Program-made: the position numbers and the translations under genes
Notes under the pieces: model-generated
What the model was told of the DNA's origin: nothing
The model's database searches: none
Seen by the model: the letters and a program-made list of their open reading frames with translations, nothing else
DNA from: Candidatus Krumholzibacteriia bacterium
Lineage (GTDB): Bacteria > Krumholzibacteriota > Krumholzibacteriia > G020349025
Direction: 5' to 3'
DNA: 64,000 nt
NCBI GenBank assembly: GCA_035649275.1
Contig: DASRJW010000134.1
Span: 1-64,000, forward strand
Shown here: one piece after another, positions 1-8,781 of the stretch
Layout of the letters: every line of letters starts with the position of its first letter
Position numbering within the stretch: position 1 is the stretch's first letter

Positions 1-15
1 TGCCTCCATCCACAT

Positions 16-1050
16 CTATCCGAGTCGGGCTTCGACCACGCTCACCGCCGATGCAGTAGGCACGAGCCGCGTGAGGCGCAGCTTCGCCTTCGCGAGAAGC
101 GTGACGTACTCTTGTTCGGTCCGCTCCTGGCCTCCTGGTCCGACGAGCATCATCATGTCGAGCATTTTCCCCGGATGGAAAGTGTCGCCCGTGGGAAGCA
201 CCATCTCGATGATCAAGAGCCGGCTGTCCGAACGCATCGCGCGCCTGCAGCTGCCCAGGATTGTGAGGCACTGCTCCTCTGACCAATCGTGAATGACGTG
301 TGAAAGAAGATACGCATCACCATCGGCGGGAACGCTCTCGAAGAAACTGCCCGCTTCGATCGTGACGCGGCCCGTGAGACCGCGTGCTGCAATGAAGGCG
401 GGGGCATCGCGCACCACATGCGGCAGGTCGTAAAGAATCCCGCGTGAATGGGGAAAACGGCCGAGGATTGTGGTCAACAGATTGCCGGTGGCTCCACCCA
501 CGTCCACGATCGTTTTCAACGCGGAAAAATCATAGGCGGCGGCGACTGCGGCGGGTTCCTCTCCATGAACGCCAACCATGGTTTCGCTGAACAACGAAGC
601 CGCCTCGGGATGCTTCGCCAACCAGTCGAAAACGGGCATGCCCAGAAGTTTTTCGAAGCCGCTCTTCCCGGTCCGCACCGAATACAGCAACTGAGCGACA
701 CCCTGTACCCACGTCTCGTTCGCGAGGGTCAGGATGGTGGCACGCGCCGAACCCGGTGCACCGGTCCTGAGCGCGTCCCCCAAGGACGTCAAAGCGAAGC
801 GATGGGACCCGTCTTCGGTCATGATGCCGAGGCTCGCGAGCGTCCGCATGAGCCGATAGAGGGAGGGGGCATGAGTTTCCGTGGGTCCTGCGAGGTTGTC
901 GGCGCTCTGCGGGCCTTGGGCCAGATGATCGGCGAGATTCAGTTTGGCGGCTGCATACACCACGTGAGACATCCAGTGCGCCGTACCCATCTGCACCAGT
1001 TGCACGTGAGGAGGCAAGGTCTGATTCGTGCTGTCTTGGGTCTCTGCCAT
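16..1050 (-). CDS. SAM-dependent O-methyltransferase (COMT/hydroxyneurosporene-type)
   Basis: A 344-residue class I methyltransferase that should move a methyl group from S-adenosylmethionine to a hydroxyl of a small molecule in the cytoplasm. Residues 15-100 look like the winged-helix dimerisation domain of plant-type O-methyltransferases. The SAM loop DVGGATGN lies at 183-190. HVIHDW at 251-256 is the usual position of the catalytic-base histidine (H254). The length is normal for the family. The start has an AGGAG about 10 nt upstream. It stands alone on the minus strand, 218 bp from the next gene upstream, so its neighbours do not reveal the substrate. Family is firm; substrate unknown. 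Confidence 0.85.
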   Translation of the reverse strand: MAETQDSTNQTLPPHVQLVQMGTAHWMSHVVYAAAKLNLADHLAQGPQSADNLAGPTETHAPSLYRLMRTLASLGIMTEDGSHRFALTSLGDALRTGAPGSARATILTLANETWVQGVAQLLYSVRTGKSGFEKLLGMPVFDWLAKHPEAASLFSETMVGVHGEEPAAVAAAYDFSALKTIVDVGGATGNLLTTILGRFPHSRGILYDLPHVVRDAPAFIAARGLTGRVTIEAGSFFESVPADGDAYLLSHVIHDWSEEQCLTILGSCRRAMRSDSRLLIIEMVLPTGDTFHPGKMLDMMMLVGPGGQERTEQEYVTLLAKAKLRLTRLVPTASAVSVVEARLG

Positions 1051-1268
1051 GCTCAGGGACTCCTGGTTGAGGTGTATTTCGCTGCGATTCGATACTTCCT
1101 CGCAGCGGAACTGCCCGACTGGCGGCGTGAAATCCTTGGGTAGGCTGCACCTTACAGGAGAAGCACTTGCCCGGCAACGTCCTGCGTGGCCGACAGAGAA
1201 TCGTTACGGGCACGTCGGGGGGGGCTTCCCGGATCCGCCTCTCGGCCGCGTGCTCGAGAGGCGGCGCG

Positions 1269-1709
1269 TCAGCCGCTGGGGCTCGTGAGGCCAGCATGTT
1301 CGTGGGCGATGCGAACAATCTCTTGCGGGGTACGAGCTGCCTCGAAGCGCCGAAGAAGCGTGTCCGGGGATTCTGGAAGATGCTCGCAAAACTCGTTCTC
1401 GCCGAGCAGCACTTGAGCGAGAGAGGAGACGACCTCCTGCACGTTTGCTTCGCGTCGCGGCCCCAGTGTGAGTTCAATGGGGACCCAGCGTGTTACGGCG
1501 ATGCGCTCGAGAAACGAGAGGGGTCGTTTGAGTCGCGCCTCGTCAATGGGCCACAGACCGCCCGTGGCGTCGAAGCAGAAGGCGTCGCGATAGCAGCCCT
1601 CACGAAAAGCTTGAAGCCTCGCCGAACAATCGGCGGGAGCGTCACTCTCGAGCCAGAACGCGATGCCTCTTCGGATGACCAGGTACGGAGACGTGGGCTG
1701 GTTCGTCAT
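1269..1709 (-). CDS. Hypothetical protein, partner of the P-loop ATPase
   Basis: A 146-residue soluble protein with no signal peptide or membrane segment and no motif I recognise. It has a GGAG about 9 nt before the ATG and begins only 15 nt after the stop of the upstream P-loop ATPase, so the two are almost certainly co-transcribed. The N-terminal half is rich in aromatics and cysteines; the C-terminal half looks helical. By context it may be the effector or regulator of the ATPase, but that is inference only. Confidence 0.7.
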   Translation of the reverse strand: MTNQPTSPYLVIRRGIAFWLESDAPADCSARLQAFREGCYRDAFCFDATGGLWPIDEARLKRPLSFLERIAVTRWVPIELTLGPRREANVQEVVSSLAQVLLGENEFCEHLPESPDTLLRRFEAARTPQEIVRIAHEHAGLTSPSG

Positions 1710-1724
1710 GCCGCGTTCTCCGAC

Positions 1725-3179
1725 TCACTCTTCCCGCAGCTTGGCGAACTCTTTCAGGCCCAGGTGCACCTTGAAGCGCGAGGCGCGGCTGTCCCAGCCG
1801 GCCTCGGGATGGGTGTAGTGGAAGGCCCAGGTGCTGCCGCCGTAGCCGCTCCGCCGTTCGTAGCCGATGACCGAGAAGCGATACAACGATTCCAGCGCCT
1901 CGTCGGCACCGACGGAGTTCTCCGCCGAACGCCGCCGTTCGTACTCCTCGGTGAACTGCTCGCGCTGGAAGGTGATGGTGCTGATCGATGAGCACGCCTG
2001 CAGCGCCTCTTCCCAGCGCGGCCAGTGGGCCACGATCTCGTCGTCCAGTTCCGCCTTGAGATAGGCCGAGTATTGCTCCCGGGCGTTGATCACGTCGGGA
2101 TTGCTCAGGAGAAGGGGCTCCTCCTGCCGGCGCCGGGCGTGCTGCAGCGAGGAGTTCAGGAACTTGATCACGTCCCTCGGGCGCAAGAAGGTGCGCCCCA
2201 GGATGAAGGCCCACTTGGAAGGCGAGCCGCGCGGCGCGTCCGGCGTCGTGATCGACTCCCAGGTGGCCGTAGGGCCGAGCTTGGCGCGCAGGCGAGTCCC
2301 CACCAGGTCGAGTAAGGTATCGCCGTTCCATTCCAGACGCAATGCCAGCGTCTCGCTGATCTTGTTCTTGTCGGAAAACGAGAGCTCGTCCCACAGGTCG
2401 GTCCGCAAGTAGACGACCGGGCGGATGGGGACTGGGCTGTGGCGGCAAGCCTGCCGCACCGAGCGGGCGGCGAGCACGAGGCCGGCGAGCATGCGTGCCC
2501 GCTCCTTGGTCACCGTCGAGATGCCCTGGTCGAGCTCGTCGAAGTGCAGCATCAGAGCGGGCAAGGACAGCTTCTTGGCCAGAGCGATGGTCGCCGAGAG
2601 CATGAGGTCCGAGAGGGCGTTGAGCTCCATGCCGAGCTTCAGATCGGCGCTGCCGCGATTCAGGGCGATGGCTCCCAGTTTGCAGCCGAAGACCTGGGGT
2701 TCGAAGGACATGCTCGAAAGGCGCAGCTTCGACGGCCGCAGCACGCTGTCGATCTGCGGTGAACCGGGACCGTAGTTGTCGGCGAGGAACTGCCGGATCG
2801 CTTGCGCGCTGCTCTCGCTCGATTGGGGTGCGCGCGACAGGGTCAGCCAGGCGAGCTGTACGGCAATCATGTAACGCCAGGAGGAAACGTAGGCTTCTAC
2901 ATCGGAGGCGCCTCGGTCGATGCGCTGGGCGTGCACGTTCCATGGGTACCCGCCCAAGTTGATCGAGCGCGACACGGTGTTGCCGTTCCCCTCCGCGAAG
3001 TGACGGACCAACGCGGTCTTGCCCGAGCCCTTGCGACCGAGGACGAGGAGCGCCTCCTGGTTGCGGATGCGGTCCACTGCGTCGGTGGTGAGGAAGTAGT
3101 CGAGAACGGCGTCGTCTTCCGCCGCCACGTCGCCGAACGAGCTCAGGTCCCGGAGCGATAGCGTCCGCGTGCCGCGCAT
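1725..3179 (-). CDS. P-loop ATPase (Sll1717/KAP-like family)
   Basis: A 484-residue STAND/KAP-like NTPase. The Walker A motif GRKGSGKT is at residues 48-55, and a Walker-B-like LMLHFDELD follows near residue 240. The rest is a charged helical C-terminal region. The Walker A wording and its closeness to the N terminus match the family annotated as P-loop ATPase, Sll1717 family. The frame stays open 120 codons further upstream, but I start at 3179. A GGGAGGGG ribosome-binding site sits just before that ATG, and the upstream extension is arginine/proline-rich, as expected for read-through of GC-rich non-coding DNA. It leads a two-gene unit with the 146-residue unknown and diverges from the exporter operon at 3350. 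Such ATPases often occur in defence or signalling cassettes, but no nuclease or other effector is visible here. Confidence 0.8.
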   Translation of the reverse strand: MRGTRTLSLRDLSSFGDVAAEDDAVLDYFLTTDAVDRIRNQEALLVLGRKGSGKTALVRHFAEGNGNTVSRSINLGGYPWNVHAQRIDRGASDVEAYVSSWRYMIAVQLAWLTLSRAPQSSESSAQAIRQFLADNYGPGSPQIDSVLRPSKLRLSSMSFEPQVFGCKLGAIALNRGSADLKLGMELNALSDLMLSATIALAKKLSLPALMLHFDELDQGISTVTKERARMLAGLVLAARSVRQACRHSPVPIRPVVYLRTDLWDELSFSDKNKISETLALRLEWNGDTLLDLVGTRLRAKLGPTATWESITTPDAPRGSPSKWAFILGRTFLRPRDVIKFLNSSLQHARRRQEEPLLLSNPDVINAREQYSAYLKAELDDEIVAHWPRWEEALQACSSISTITFQREQFTEEYERRRSAENSVGADEALESLYRFSVIGYERRSGYGGSTWAFHYTHPEAGWDSRASRFKVHLGLKEFAKLREE

Positions 3180-3349
3180 GGCCCCTCCCGTGTGGCTGGG
3201 AACGGTCCGCCCTGCTGCAAGTTGCATACCGTCCAGAGGGGAGCGGAGGTGGCTGGAGACAGCGAGAGAACGCGCCATTTTGCTACCATGAGCGCACTTC
3301 TCGTTCGCGACGGCGTGCCGGCCCCGCGGCCGCTCGCGAGGAGGCGCGC

Positions 3350-4573
3350 GTGTCCCACGGACAATCGACGACACCGGAGAACAACGAGGCCATGCAGAGG
3401 CGTCTGGCGTCGCTGCGCATGGACCCGGAGGCGCGGGCCAGCCGGTCGCAGCGGCGGGCTCTCGTCGTTGCCGGTGGCGCGGCGGCAGCGGCCGCCGTGC
3501 TCGTCGCCCTGGCTCTCGGTCTCGGCGTGCGGCTGCCACAATTCGCTCGCCGCGTCCAGACAGCGCGCGTGCAGGCGGTGACCTCGGCCGAGGCCGCCGC
3601 CGTCCTCACCGCCGCGGGTTACACCTACGCGCGCCGCAAGGCGAGCGTCGGCGCCAGGATCGTCGGCCGCATCCTGGAATTGAAGGTGGACGAAGGCGAC
3701 ACCGTGGTGGCCGGTGCAGTCATCGCCCGGCTCGACAGCCGCGACCTCGAAGCGGCAGTGCGGGAGAACGAGGCCCGCCTCGCCGAAGTGCAGGCGAATC
3801 TGGCGGACGCCAAGCGGGAGAACGAACGGCAGCGCGCGCTCTTCGACCGCGGCGTGGTTCCGGAGGAAACGCGGGACGCTGCCGCGACGCGGCTCGACAT
3901 GGCGGCGGCGCAGGTCGGCACCGCGGAGGCGGCGCTGGCGTCGGCGCGGGCTCGGCTCGACGATGCCACCATCCGCTCTCCCCTCGACGGCGTCGTCATC
4001 GAGAGGAACGCCGAGCTGGGCGAGATGGTGGCGCCCGGAGGTTTCACCACCCAGCAGAGCACCGGGGCCATCGTCCGCATCGCCGATCCCGCTTCTCTCG
4101 AGGTGGAGGCCGACATCAACGAGAGCTACATCGCCAGGCTGCGGCTCGAGCAGCCGGCGCTGGTCCAGGTGGATGCCGTGCCCGATCGCGTCTATCACGG
4201 CAGCCTGCGCCAGATCGTCCCCACCGGGGACCGGCAGAAGGCAGTCGTCCAAGTGAAGGTGAGCATCGACGATCGCGACCGCCGGCTGGTGCCGGACATG
4301 GGATGCAAGGTCACCTTCCTGGAAGAGAGCGCCCCGGCAACAGCCACGCCGGGGGCGCCCACCGTGCTCGTGCCCGGCGCCGCCGTGGGTCGCGACGGCG
4401 CGGCCGCCCATGTCTTCGTGCTCCGCGATGGCAAGGTGCAGAAGACGCCCATCGTCCTCGGTGAAGCGCGCGGCGATGCCTGGGTCGTACAATCGGGACT
4501 CCGCGGCGGCGAGACCGTCGTCGTGGGCCGGCTCGACGGGCTCGCCGACGGCCAGCGCGTCCGTGCCGATTGA
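3350..4573 (+). CDS. HlyD/MacA-type periplasmic adaptor of an ABC exporter
   Basis: A 407-residue membrane-fusion protein. One inner-membrane anchor at residues 37-60 is followed by a biotinyl-lipoyl-like half motif (VGGRI-type, about 100-130), a long alpha-helical hairpin rich in Ala/Arg/Glu (about 130-200), the second lipoyl half (LDGVVIERNAELGEMV) and beta-barrel/membrane-proximal domains. It would link the inner-membrane transporter to an outer-membrane channel. The GTG start has AGGAGG upstream and a cytoplasmic tail of about 35 residues. It is the first gene of a four-gene operon with the ATPase and two permeases, which is MacA-like or RND-adaptor-like. Confidence 0.85.
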   Translation: MSHGQSTTPENNEAMQRRLASLRMDPEARASRSQRRALVVAGGAAAAAAVLVALALGLGVRLPQFARRVQTARVQAVTSAEAAAVLTAAGYTYARRKASVGARIVGRILELKVDEGDTVVAGAVIARLDSRDLEAAVRENEARLAEVQANLADAKRENERQRALFDRGVVPEETRDAAATRLDMAAAQVGTAEAALASARARLDDATIRSPLDGVVIERNAELGEMVAPGGFTTQQSTGAIVRIADPASLEVEADINESYIARLRLEQPALVQVDAVPDRVYHGSLRQIVPTGDRQKAVVQVKVSIDDRDRRLVPDMGCKVTFLEESAPATATPGAPTVLVPGAAVGRDGAAAHVFVLRDGKVQKTPIVLGEARGDAWVVQSGLRGGETVVVGRLDGLADGQRVRAD

Positions 4574-4597
4574 AAGAGAAGAGAGAAAGGAGGCTCG

Positions 4598-5296
4598 GTG
4601 GGACACCTCGTCGAAATCCAGGGAGTGAGCAAGAGCTACCGGCGCGATCGCTTCGAGATCCCGGTGCTGCAGAACCTCGACCTGAGTGTGGCGGCGGGAC
4701 AGTTCATCGCGCTGCTCGGCCCCTCGGGCTCGGGCAAGAGCACGCTGCTCAACCTGCTCGCCGGCATCGACCGGCCGTCGTCAGGGCGCATCTTGGTGCA
4801 AGGGGAAGACATCGCCGGCTTGAGCGAGAGCGCATTGGCGCCGTGGCGGCAGCGCCACGTGGGTTTCGTCTTCCAGTTCTACAACCTGATCCCGGTGTTC
4901 ACCGCCTACGAGAACGTGGAGCTGCCACTCAAGCTCTTCCGTCTCGACAAGAGCAAGCGGCGCGAGAAGGTGGAGAATGCGCTGGCCCTCGTCGGCCTCG
5001 ACGAGCGCATGGATCACTATCCACGCCAGCTCTCGGGCGGCCAGGAGCAACGCGTCGCCATCGCGCGCGCTCTGGTCACCGACCCGACGCTCCTGCTCGC
5101 CGACGAGCCCACCGGGGATCTCGACGCCCGTAGCGCCGCCGAGGTTCTCGACCTCCTGGGTCTGCTGAATCGCGAGCACAAGAAGACCATCGTCATGGTG
5201 ACCCACGACATGCGTGCCGCCGAGCGCGCCACGCACCTCTACCATCTCGACAAGGGGACGCTCACGCCCTGGGAGCGCCCGGCACCGGCGGCCTGA
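4598..5296 (+). CDS. ABC transporter ATP-binding protein (MacB/LolD type)
   Basis: A 232-residue ABC ATPase that powers the adjacent FtsX-type permeases. Walker [10 protein letters not shown] is at residues 41-49, the signature LSGGQ at 145-149, Walker B LLLADE at 165-170 with the D-loop following, and the switch histidine in MVTHD. The composition and size match the MacB/LolD/FtsE class rather than importer ATPases. GTG start, with AAAGGAGG about 4-11 nt upstream. It sits 24 nt after the adaptor and 13 nt before the first permease. Confidence 0.93.
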   Translation: MGHLVEIQGVSKSYRRDRFEIPVLQNLDLSVAAGQFIALLGPSGSGKSTLLNLLAGIDRPSSGRILVQGEDIAGLSESALAPWRQRHVGFVFQFYNLIPVFTAYENVELPLKLFRLDKSKRREKVENALALVGLDERMDHYPRQLSGGQEQRVAIARALVTDPTLLLADEPTGDLDARSAAEVLDLLGLLNREHKKTIVMVTHDMRAAERATHLYHLDKGTLTPWERPAPAA

Positions 5297-5309
5297 AGGG
5301 AGGCGGTCT

Positions 5310-6458
5310 GTGGGCAAGCTCGTCTGGCGGAATCTGCTGCGGAACAAGCGGCGCACGCTGCTCACCATCGGCAGCGTCGGCGTGGCGCTGCTTCTGCTCT
5401 CGCTCTTGCTTTCCGTTCTCGCTGCCATGGGGCGCGCCGAAGGCTCCGCCGACAACCGGCTGGTGGTGCGGCACGCCATCTCTCTCACTTTCGACCTGCC
5501 CGAAGCCTACTGGCAGCAGCTCAAGATGCTGCAGCACGTGCAGGCGAGCACGACCCTCGACTGGTTCGGCGGCACTTACAAGGACGACCGGCCACAGAAC
5601 TTCTTCGCCCAGTTCGCCTGCGATCCCGAGACCTTCCGCAGCGTCTGGCCGGAGTATCAGTTCGACGCGCAGCAGTACGAGACTTTCGCCTCGGAGCGCA
5701 CTGCGTTCGTCGCCGGCGCGGCGCTGGCGGCGAAGCATGGTTGGAAGATCGGGGACCGCATCGTCCTCAAGGGCACGATCTATCCCACCGATCTGGAGCT
5801 CGTCCTCCGCGGCACCTACACCGAGCCCAACGCGCCGGCGGCGGAGAAGCAGATCCTCTTCCACCGCAAGTACCTGCAGGAGTCGCTGGGGAACCCGGGC
5901 ACGGTGGGCACCTTCTGGCTCCGCCTCGACTCGCCCGAGAGCGTGCCGTCGGTGGTGCAAGCGGCCGAGGCCATGTTCGAGAACTCGTCGGCGCGGGTGC
6001 GCGCTGAGACCGAGAAGGCATTCTCGCTTTCCTTCCTCGAGATGCTCGGCAACGTCCGGGTCCTCTTCGGTGCCATCGGCCTCGCTGTCGTCGTTTCCAT
6101 CCTCTTCATGGTGGGGAACACCCTGGCCATGGCGGCCCGGGAGCGCACGCGCGAGGTGGCCATCCTCAAGACCCTGGGTTGCCGGGCCCACCAGCTGGTG
6201 GGGGCGGTCGTCGGTGAGTCCCTGGCCATCGGGCTTGTAGGAGCGTTCCTCGGGCTCCTGCTGGCGGTGGCGTTGCTCGCCACCGTTGGTCGTAGGATGG
6301 AAGAATTCTTCCCCGTCTTCGGCACGCTTCGCCTCACCCTCGGTGTCTGTCTGCTCGTGCCGCTCGTCGGCATCGGCATCGGTGTCATCGCCGGCTGGTT
6401 CCCGGCCTTCGAGGCGGTGCGCCTGCGCATCGTCGATGGTTTGCGGAGGCCGACATGA
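5310..6458 (+). CDS. ABC transporter permease, FtsX/MacB type (first)
   Basis: A 382-residue permease with the MacB/LolC topology: one N-terminal membrane helix (LLTIGSVGVALLLLSLLLS), a large periplasmic domain of about 230 residues, then three C-terminal helices of the FtsX domain. The motif MAARERTREVAILKTLG is the usual coupling segment of that family. I start at the GTG at 5310, preceded by GAAGGGAGG; the longer open frame would run into the ATPase gene. It overlaps the second permease by 4 nt (ATGA). The pair probably forms a heterodimer served by the single upstream ATPase. Confidence 0.88.
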   Translation: MGKLVWRNLLRNKRRTLLTIGSVGVALLLLSLLLSVLAAMGRAEGSADNRLVVRHAISLTFDLPEAYWQQLKMLQHVQASTTLDWFGGTYKDDRPQNFFAQFACDPETFRSVWPEYQFDAQQYETFASERTAFVAGAALAAKHGWKIGDRIVLKGTIYPTDLELVLRGTYTEPNAPAAEKQILFHRKYLQESLGNPGTVGTFWLRLDSPESVPSVVQAAEAMFENSSARVRAETEKAFSLSFLEMLGNVRVLFGAIGLAVVVSILFMVGNTLAMAARERTREVAILKTLGCRAHQLVGAVVGESLAIGLVGAFLGLLLAVALLATVGRRMEEFFPVFGTLRLTLGVCLLVPLVGIGIGVIAGWFPAFEAVRLRIVDGLRRPT

Positions 6459-7618
6459 AGCTGCCCTTCAAGTACAACGCCAAGAGCCTTTTCGTGCGGC
6501 GGGGCAACACTCTGATGACGGTGGGGTCCATCGCCCTCGTGGTCCTCGTTTACATCGGTGTCCTGGGCATGGCCGCCGGACTGTCCAACTCGCTGCGCCA
6601 GAGCGGTGACGCGCTCAACGTCATCGTGCTGCGCGAAGGTGCCCGCAGTGAAACCGAGAGCGCCTTCGACCGCGAGCGGCAGCGGCTGGTGGAGAGTCTG
6701 CCCGGCGCCGCCACCGGCAGCGACGGGGCGCCGCTCGTTTCCAGCGAGCTCGTCACCTTGCAGATCTTCCCGCGCGCCGACGGCAAGGAGAGCAACGTGG
6801 CGCTGCGCGGGATGGGCGTGCAAGGTCCGGCGCTGCGCGCGGGTTTCCGACTCGTGCAAGGCACGATGTTCCACCCCGGTGTCGGCGAGGTGATCGTCGG
6901 CGACCGTTTGGCGCAGCGCTTCCCTGGCCTGGCGATGGGGGAGGAGGTCAACTTCGGCAGGCTCCGCTTCCGGGTGGTGGGGACATTCCGCACCGGCGGC
7001 AGCTTCGATTCCGAGGTTTGGGGGGCGATGGAGGACTTCGGCAACGCCTTCCGGCGCGAGGATGTGTCGGCGGTGTTGCTCCGCGCCGCCACGCCCGAGG
7101 GGGCGGATGCGCTCATCGCCCGGGTGCAAGGCGAGCAGCGCTTGCGCCTGCAGGCGAAGCGCGAAACCGAGTACTACGCCGACCAGACCACCGCGACGGC
7201 GACACAGTTCATTGCTCTCGGCACCGCGCTCGCCGTGCTGATGGCGCTCGGGGCCTGCTTCGCGGCGGCGAACACCATGTACGCCCACGTGGCGGCCCGG
7301 GCGCAGGAGATCGGCACGCTCCGCGCCCTCGGCTTCCGGCGCCGCAACATCCTCGGTGCCTTCCTCACCGAGGCGGCGCTGCTCGGTCTAGTGGCCGGCG
7401 CCGCCGGCGTGTTGTTGGCACTGCCGCTCAACGGTCTCACCACCGGCACCACGAACTTCGTCACCTTCAGCGAGCTCTCCTTCACCCTGCGCACGACGCC
7501 CTCGGTGCTCGCCATCGGCGTCCTGTTGGCTCTCGCCACCGCCGTGCTCGGTGGCTTCCCGCCGGCTCTGGCCGCAGCGCGCCGGCCCATCACGGCATTG
7601 CTCCGGGAAAGTGGCTGA
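6455..7618 (+). CDS. ABC transporter permease, FtsX/MacB type (second)
   Basis: A 387-residue paralogue of the preceding permease with the same architecture: an N-terminal helix (TLMTVGSIALVVLVYIGVL), a periplasmic domain, and three C-terminal helices with the coupling segment ARAQEIGTLRALGFRRR. The start overlaps the previous stop by ATGA, indicating translational coupling. It ends the operon and faces the oppositely oriented Ybh-type operon 11 bp away. The substrate is unknown. MacB-like systems export peptides, lipoproteins or drugs, and no TolC partner belongs to this plus-strand operon. Confidence 0.88.
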   Translation: MKLPFKYNAKSLFVRRGNTLMTVGSIALVVLVYIGVLGMAAGLSNSLRQSGDALNVIVLREGARSETESAFDRERQRLVESLPGAATGSDGAPLVSSELVTLQIFPRADGKESNVALRGMGVQGPALRAGFRLVQGTMFHPGVGEVIVGDRLAQRFPGLAMGEEVNFGRLRFRVVGTFRTGGSFDSEVWGAMEDFGNAFRREDVSAVLLRAATPEGADALIARVQGEQRLRLQAKRETEYYADQTTATATQFIALGTALAVLMALGACFAAANTMYAHVAARAQEIGTLRALGFRRRNILGAFLTEAALLGLVAGAAGVLLALPLNGLTTGTTNFVTFSELSFTLRTTPSVLAIGVLLALATAVLGGFPPALAAARRPITALLRESG

Positions 7619-7629
7619 CCCAGGCGCAC

Positions 7630-8781
7630 TCACGCCAAGGTCTTGCGGAAGCGCGAGGCCGCTAGCGACAACAATCCGACACCCAGGACGAAGAGCGTGA
7701 GGAGTTGCCGCCAGAGATCGACGACACCGGCATCCTTCAAGAAGATGCCGCGCACGATCTCCAGATAGTGACGCACTGGATTCAACATCGTGAGCCACTG
7801 GAAGACGGCGGGCATGCTTTGCACCGGGAAGAGGAAGCCCGAAAGCAGCATGATGGGCATGAAGAAGAGAAAGCTGGCCAGGAAGGCTTCCTGCTGCGTC
7901 TTCGACACCGTGGAGAGCAGAAGGCCCAGTCCAAGACCGGAGCCCAAGTAGAGCACGCTGGCGCCGAGCAGCAGCCAGGGGTTGCCGGTAAACGGAACAT
8001 GGAACCACAAGCGGGCTACGCTGGAGATGACGACGACGTCGATGAGGCCGACGATGCCGAAGGGCAGGCTCTTGCCCACGACGAGCTCGAGCGGCCGCAG
8101 CGGGCTCACCATGAGCTGTTCCAGAGTGCCGATCTCCCGCTCGCGCACCACCGCCAAGGCAGTGAGCAGCAGGCACACCAGCATCATGATCACGCCGACG
8201 ACGGCGGGCACATTGTAGTTGCGACTGGCGAGATCCGGGTTGTACCAGGCACGGGCGCGCAGGTCCACCGGCATCCGACCGGCCGCGCCGGCGGTGCGCA
8301 CCCCCCAGGCCTGGAGGATGCGCTCCGCATAGCCCTGGGCCACGGTGGCGGTGTTGGAGTTGGTGCCGTCCAGCACCAGCTGCACTTCCGTGCCCTGGGG
8401 CGAACGCAGATCCGCCGCGAAACCCACCGGGATCTCGAGGCCGACGGTGACCTTGCCGTGCTCCAGGGCGCGAACGAGGTCCTCCGGATGCGGCGAGCCG
8501 CCGACGATGTCGAAGTACCCCGAAGCGGCGAAGACATCCACGAGGGCCCGCGAGGCGGCGCTGCGGTCGTGGTCGACGACGAAGGTGCGCGTGTGGCGCA
8601 CGTCCGTGGACACGGCATAGCCGAAGACGATGAGCTGCACCACGGGGGCGACGAAGATGACGCGCAGCATGCGGGGATCGCGGAAGACCTGGCGGAACTC
8701 TTTCCGCACCAGCACGCCGATGCGTTCCAGGGCGGGTGGCGGTCTCCACCGTTGCGAGAGCCTGACGGTGCCCGTCGTCAT
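7630..8781 (-). CDS. ABC-2 type exporter permease (YbhR/YbhS-like, distal)
   Basis: A 383-residue ABC-2 permease. A cytoplasmic amphipathic N terminus (VLVRKEFRQVFRDPRMLRVIF) is followed by helix 1, a long periplasmic loop of about 140 residues, and five C-terminal helices. The segment VVREREIGTLEQLMVSPL is the hallmark coupling region of this family. I start at 8781, where the ATG overlaps the upstream permease stop by 4 nt; the frame is open further upstream but only as a shadow of that gene. It is the last gene of the minus-strand efflux operon. Together with its paralogue it should form the membrane part of a drug or lipid exporter. Confidence 0.9.
   Translation of the reverse strand: MTTGTVRLSQRWRPPPALERIGVLVRKEFRQVFRDPRMLRVIFVAPVVQLIVFGYAVSTDVRHTRTFVVDHDRSAASRALVDVFAASGYFDIVGGSPHPEDLVRALEHGKVTVGLEIPVGFAADLRSPQGTEVQLVLDGTNSNTATVAQGYAERILQAWGVRTAGAAGRMPVDLRARAWYNPDLASRNYNVPAVVGVIMMLVCLLLTALAVVREREIGTLEQLMVSPLRPLELVVGKSLPFGIVGLIDVVVISSVARLWFHVPFTGNPWLLLGASVLYLGSGLGLGLLLSTVSKTQQEAFLASFLFFMPIMLLSGFLFPVQSMPAVFQWLTMLNPVRHYLEIVRGIFLKDAGVVDLWRQLLTLFVLGVGLLSLAASRFRKTLA

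Noticed and set aside
3180-3539. Extended N terminus of the P-loop ATPase
   Set aside because: The 120 extra codons overlap the divergent adaptor gene, are Arg/Pro-rich and lie upstream of an ATG with a strong ribosome-binding site.
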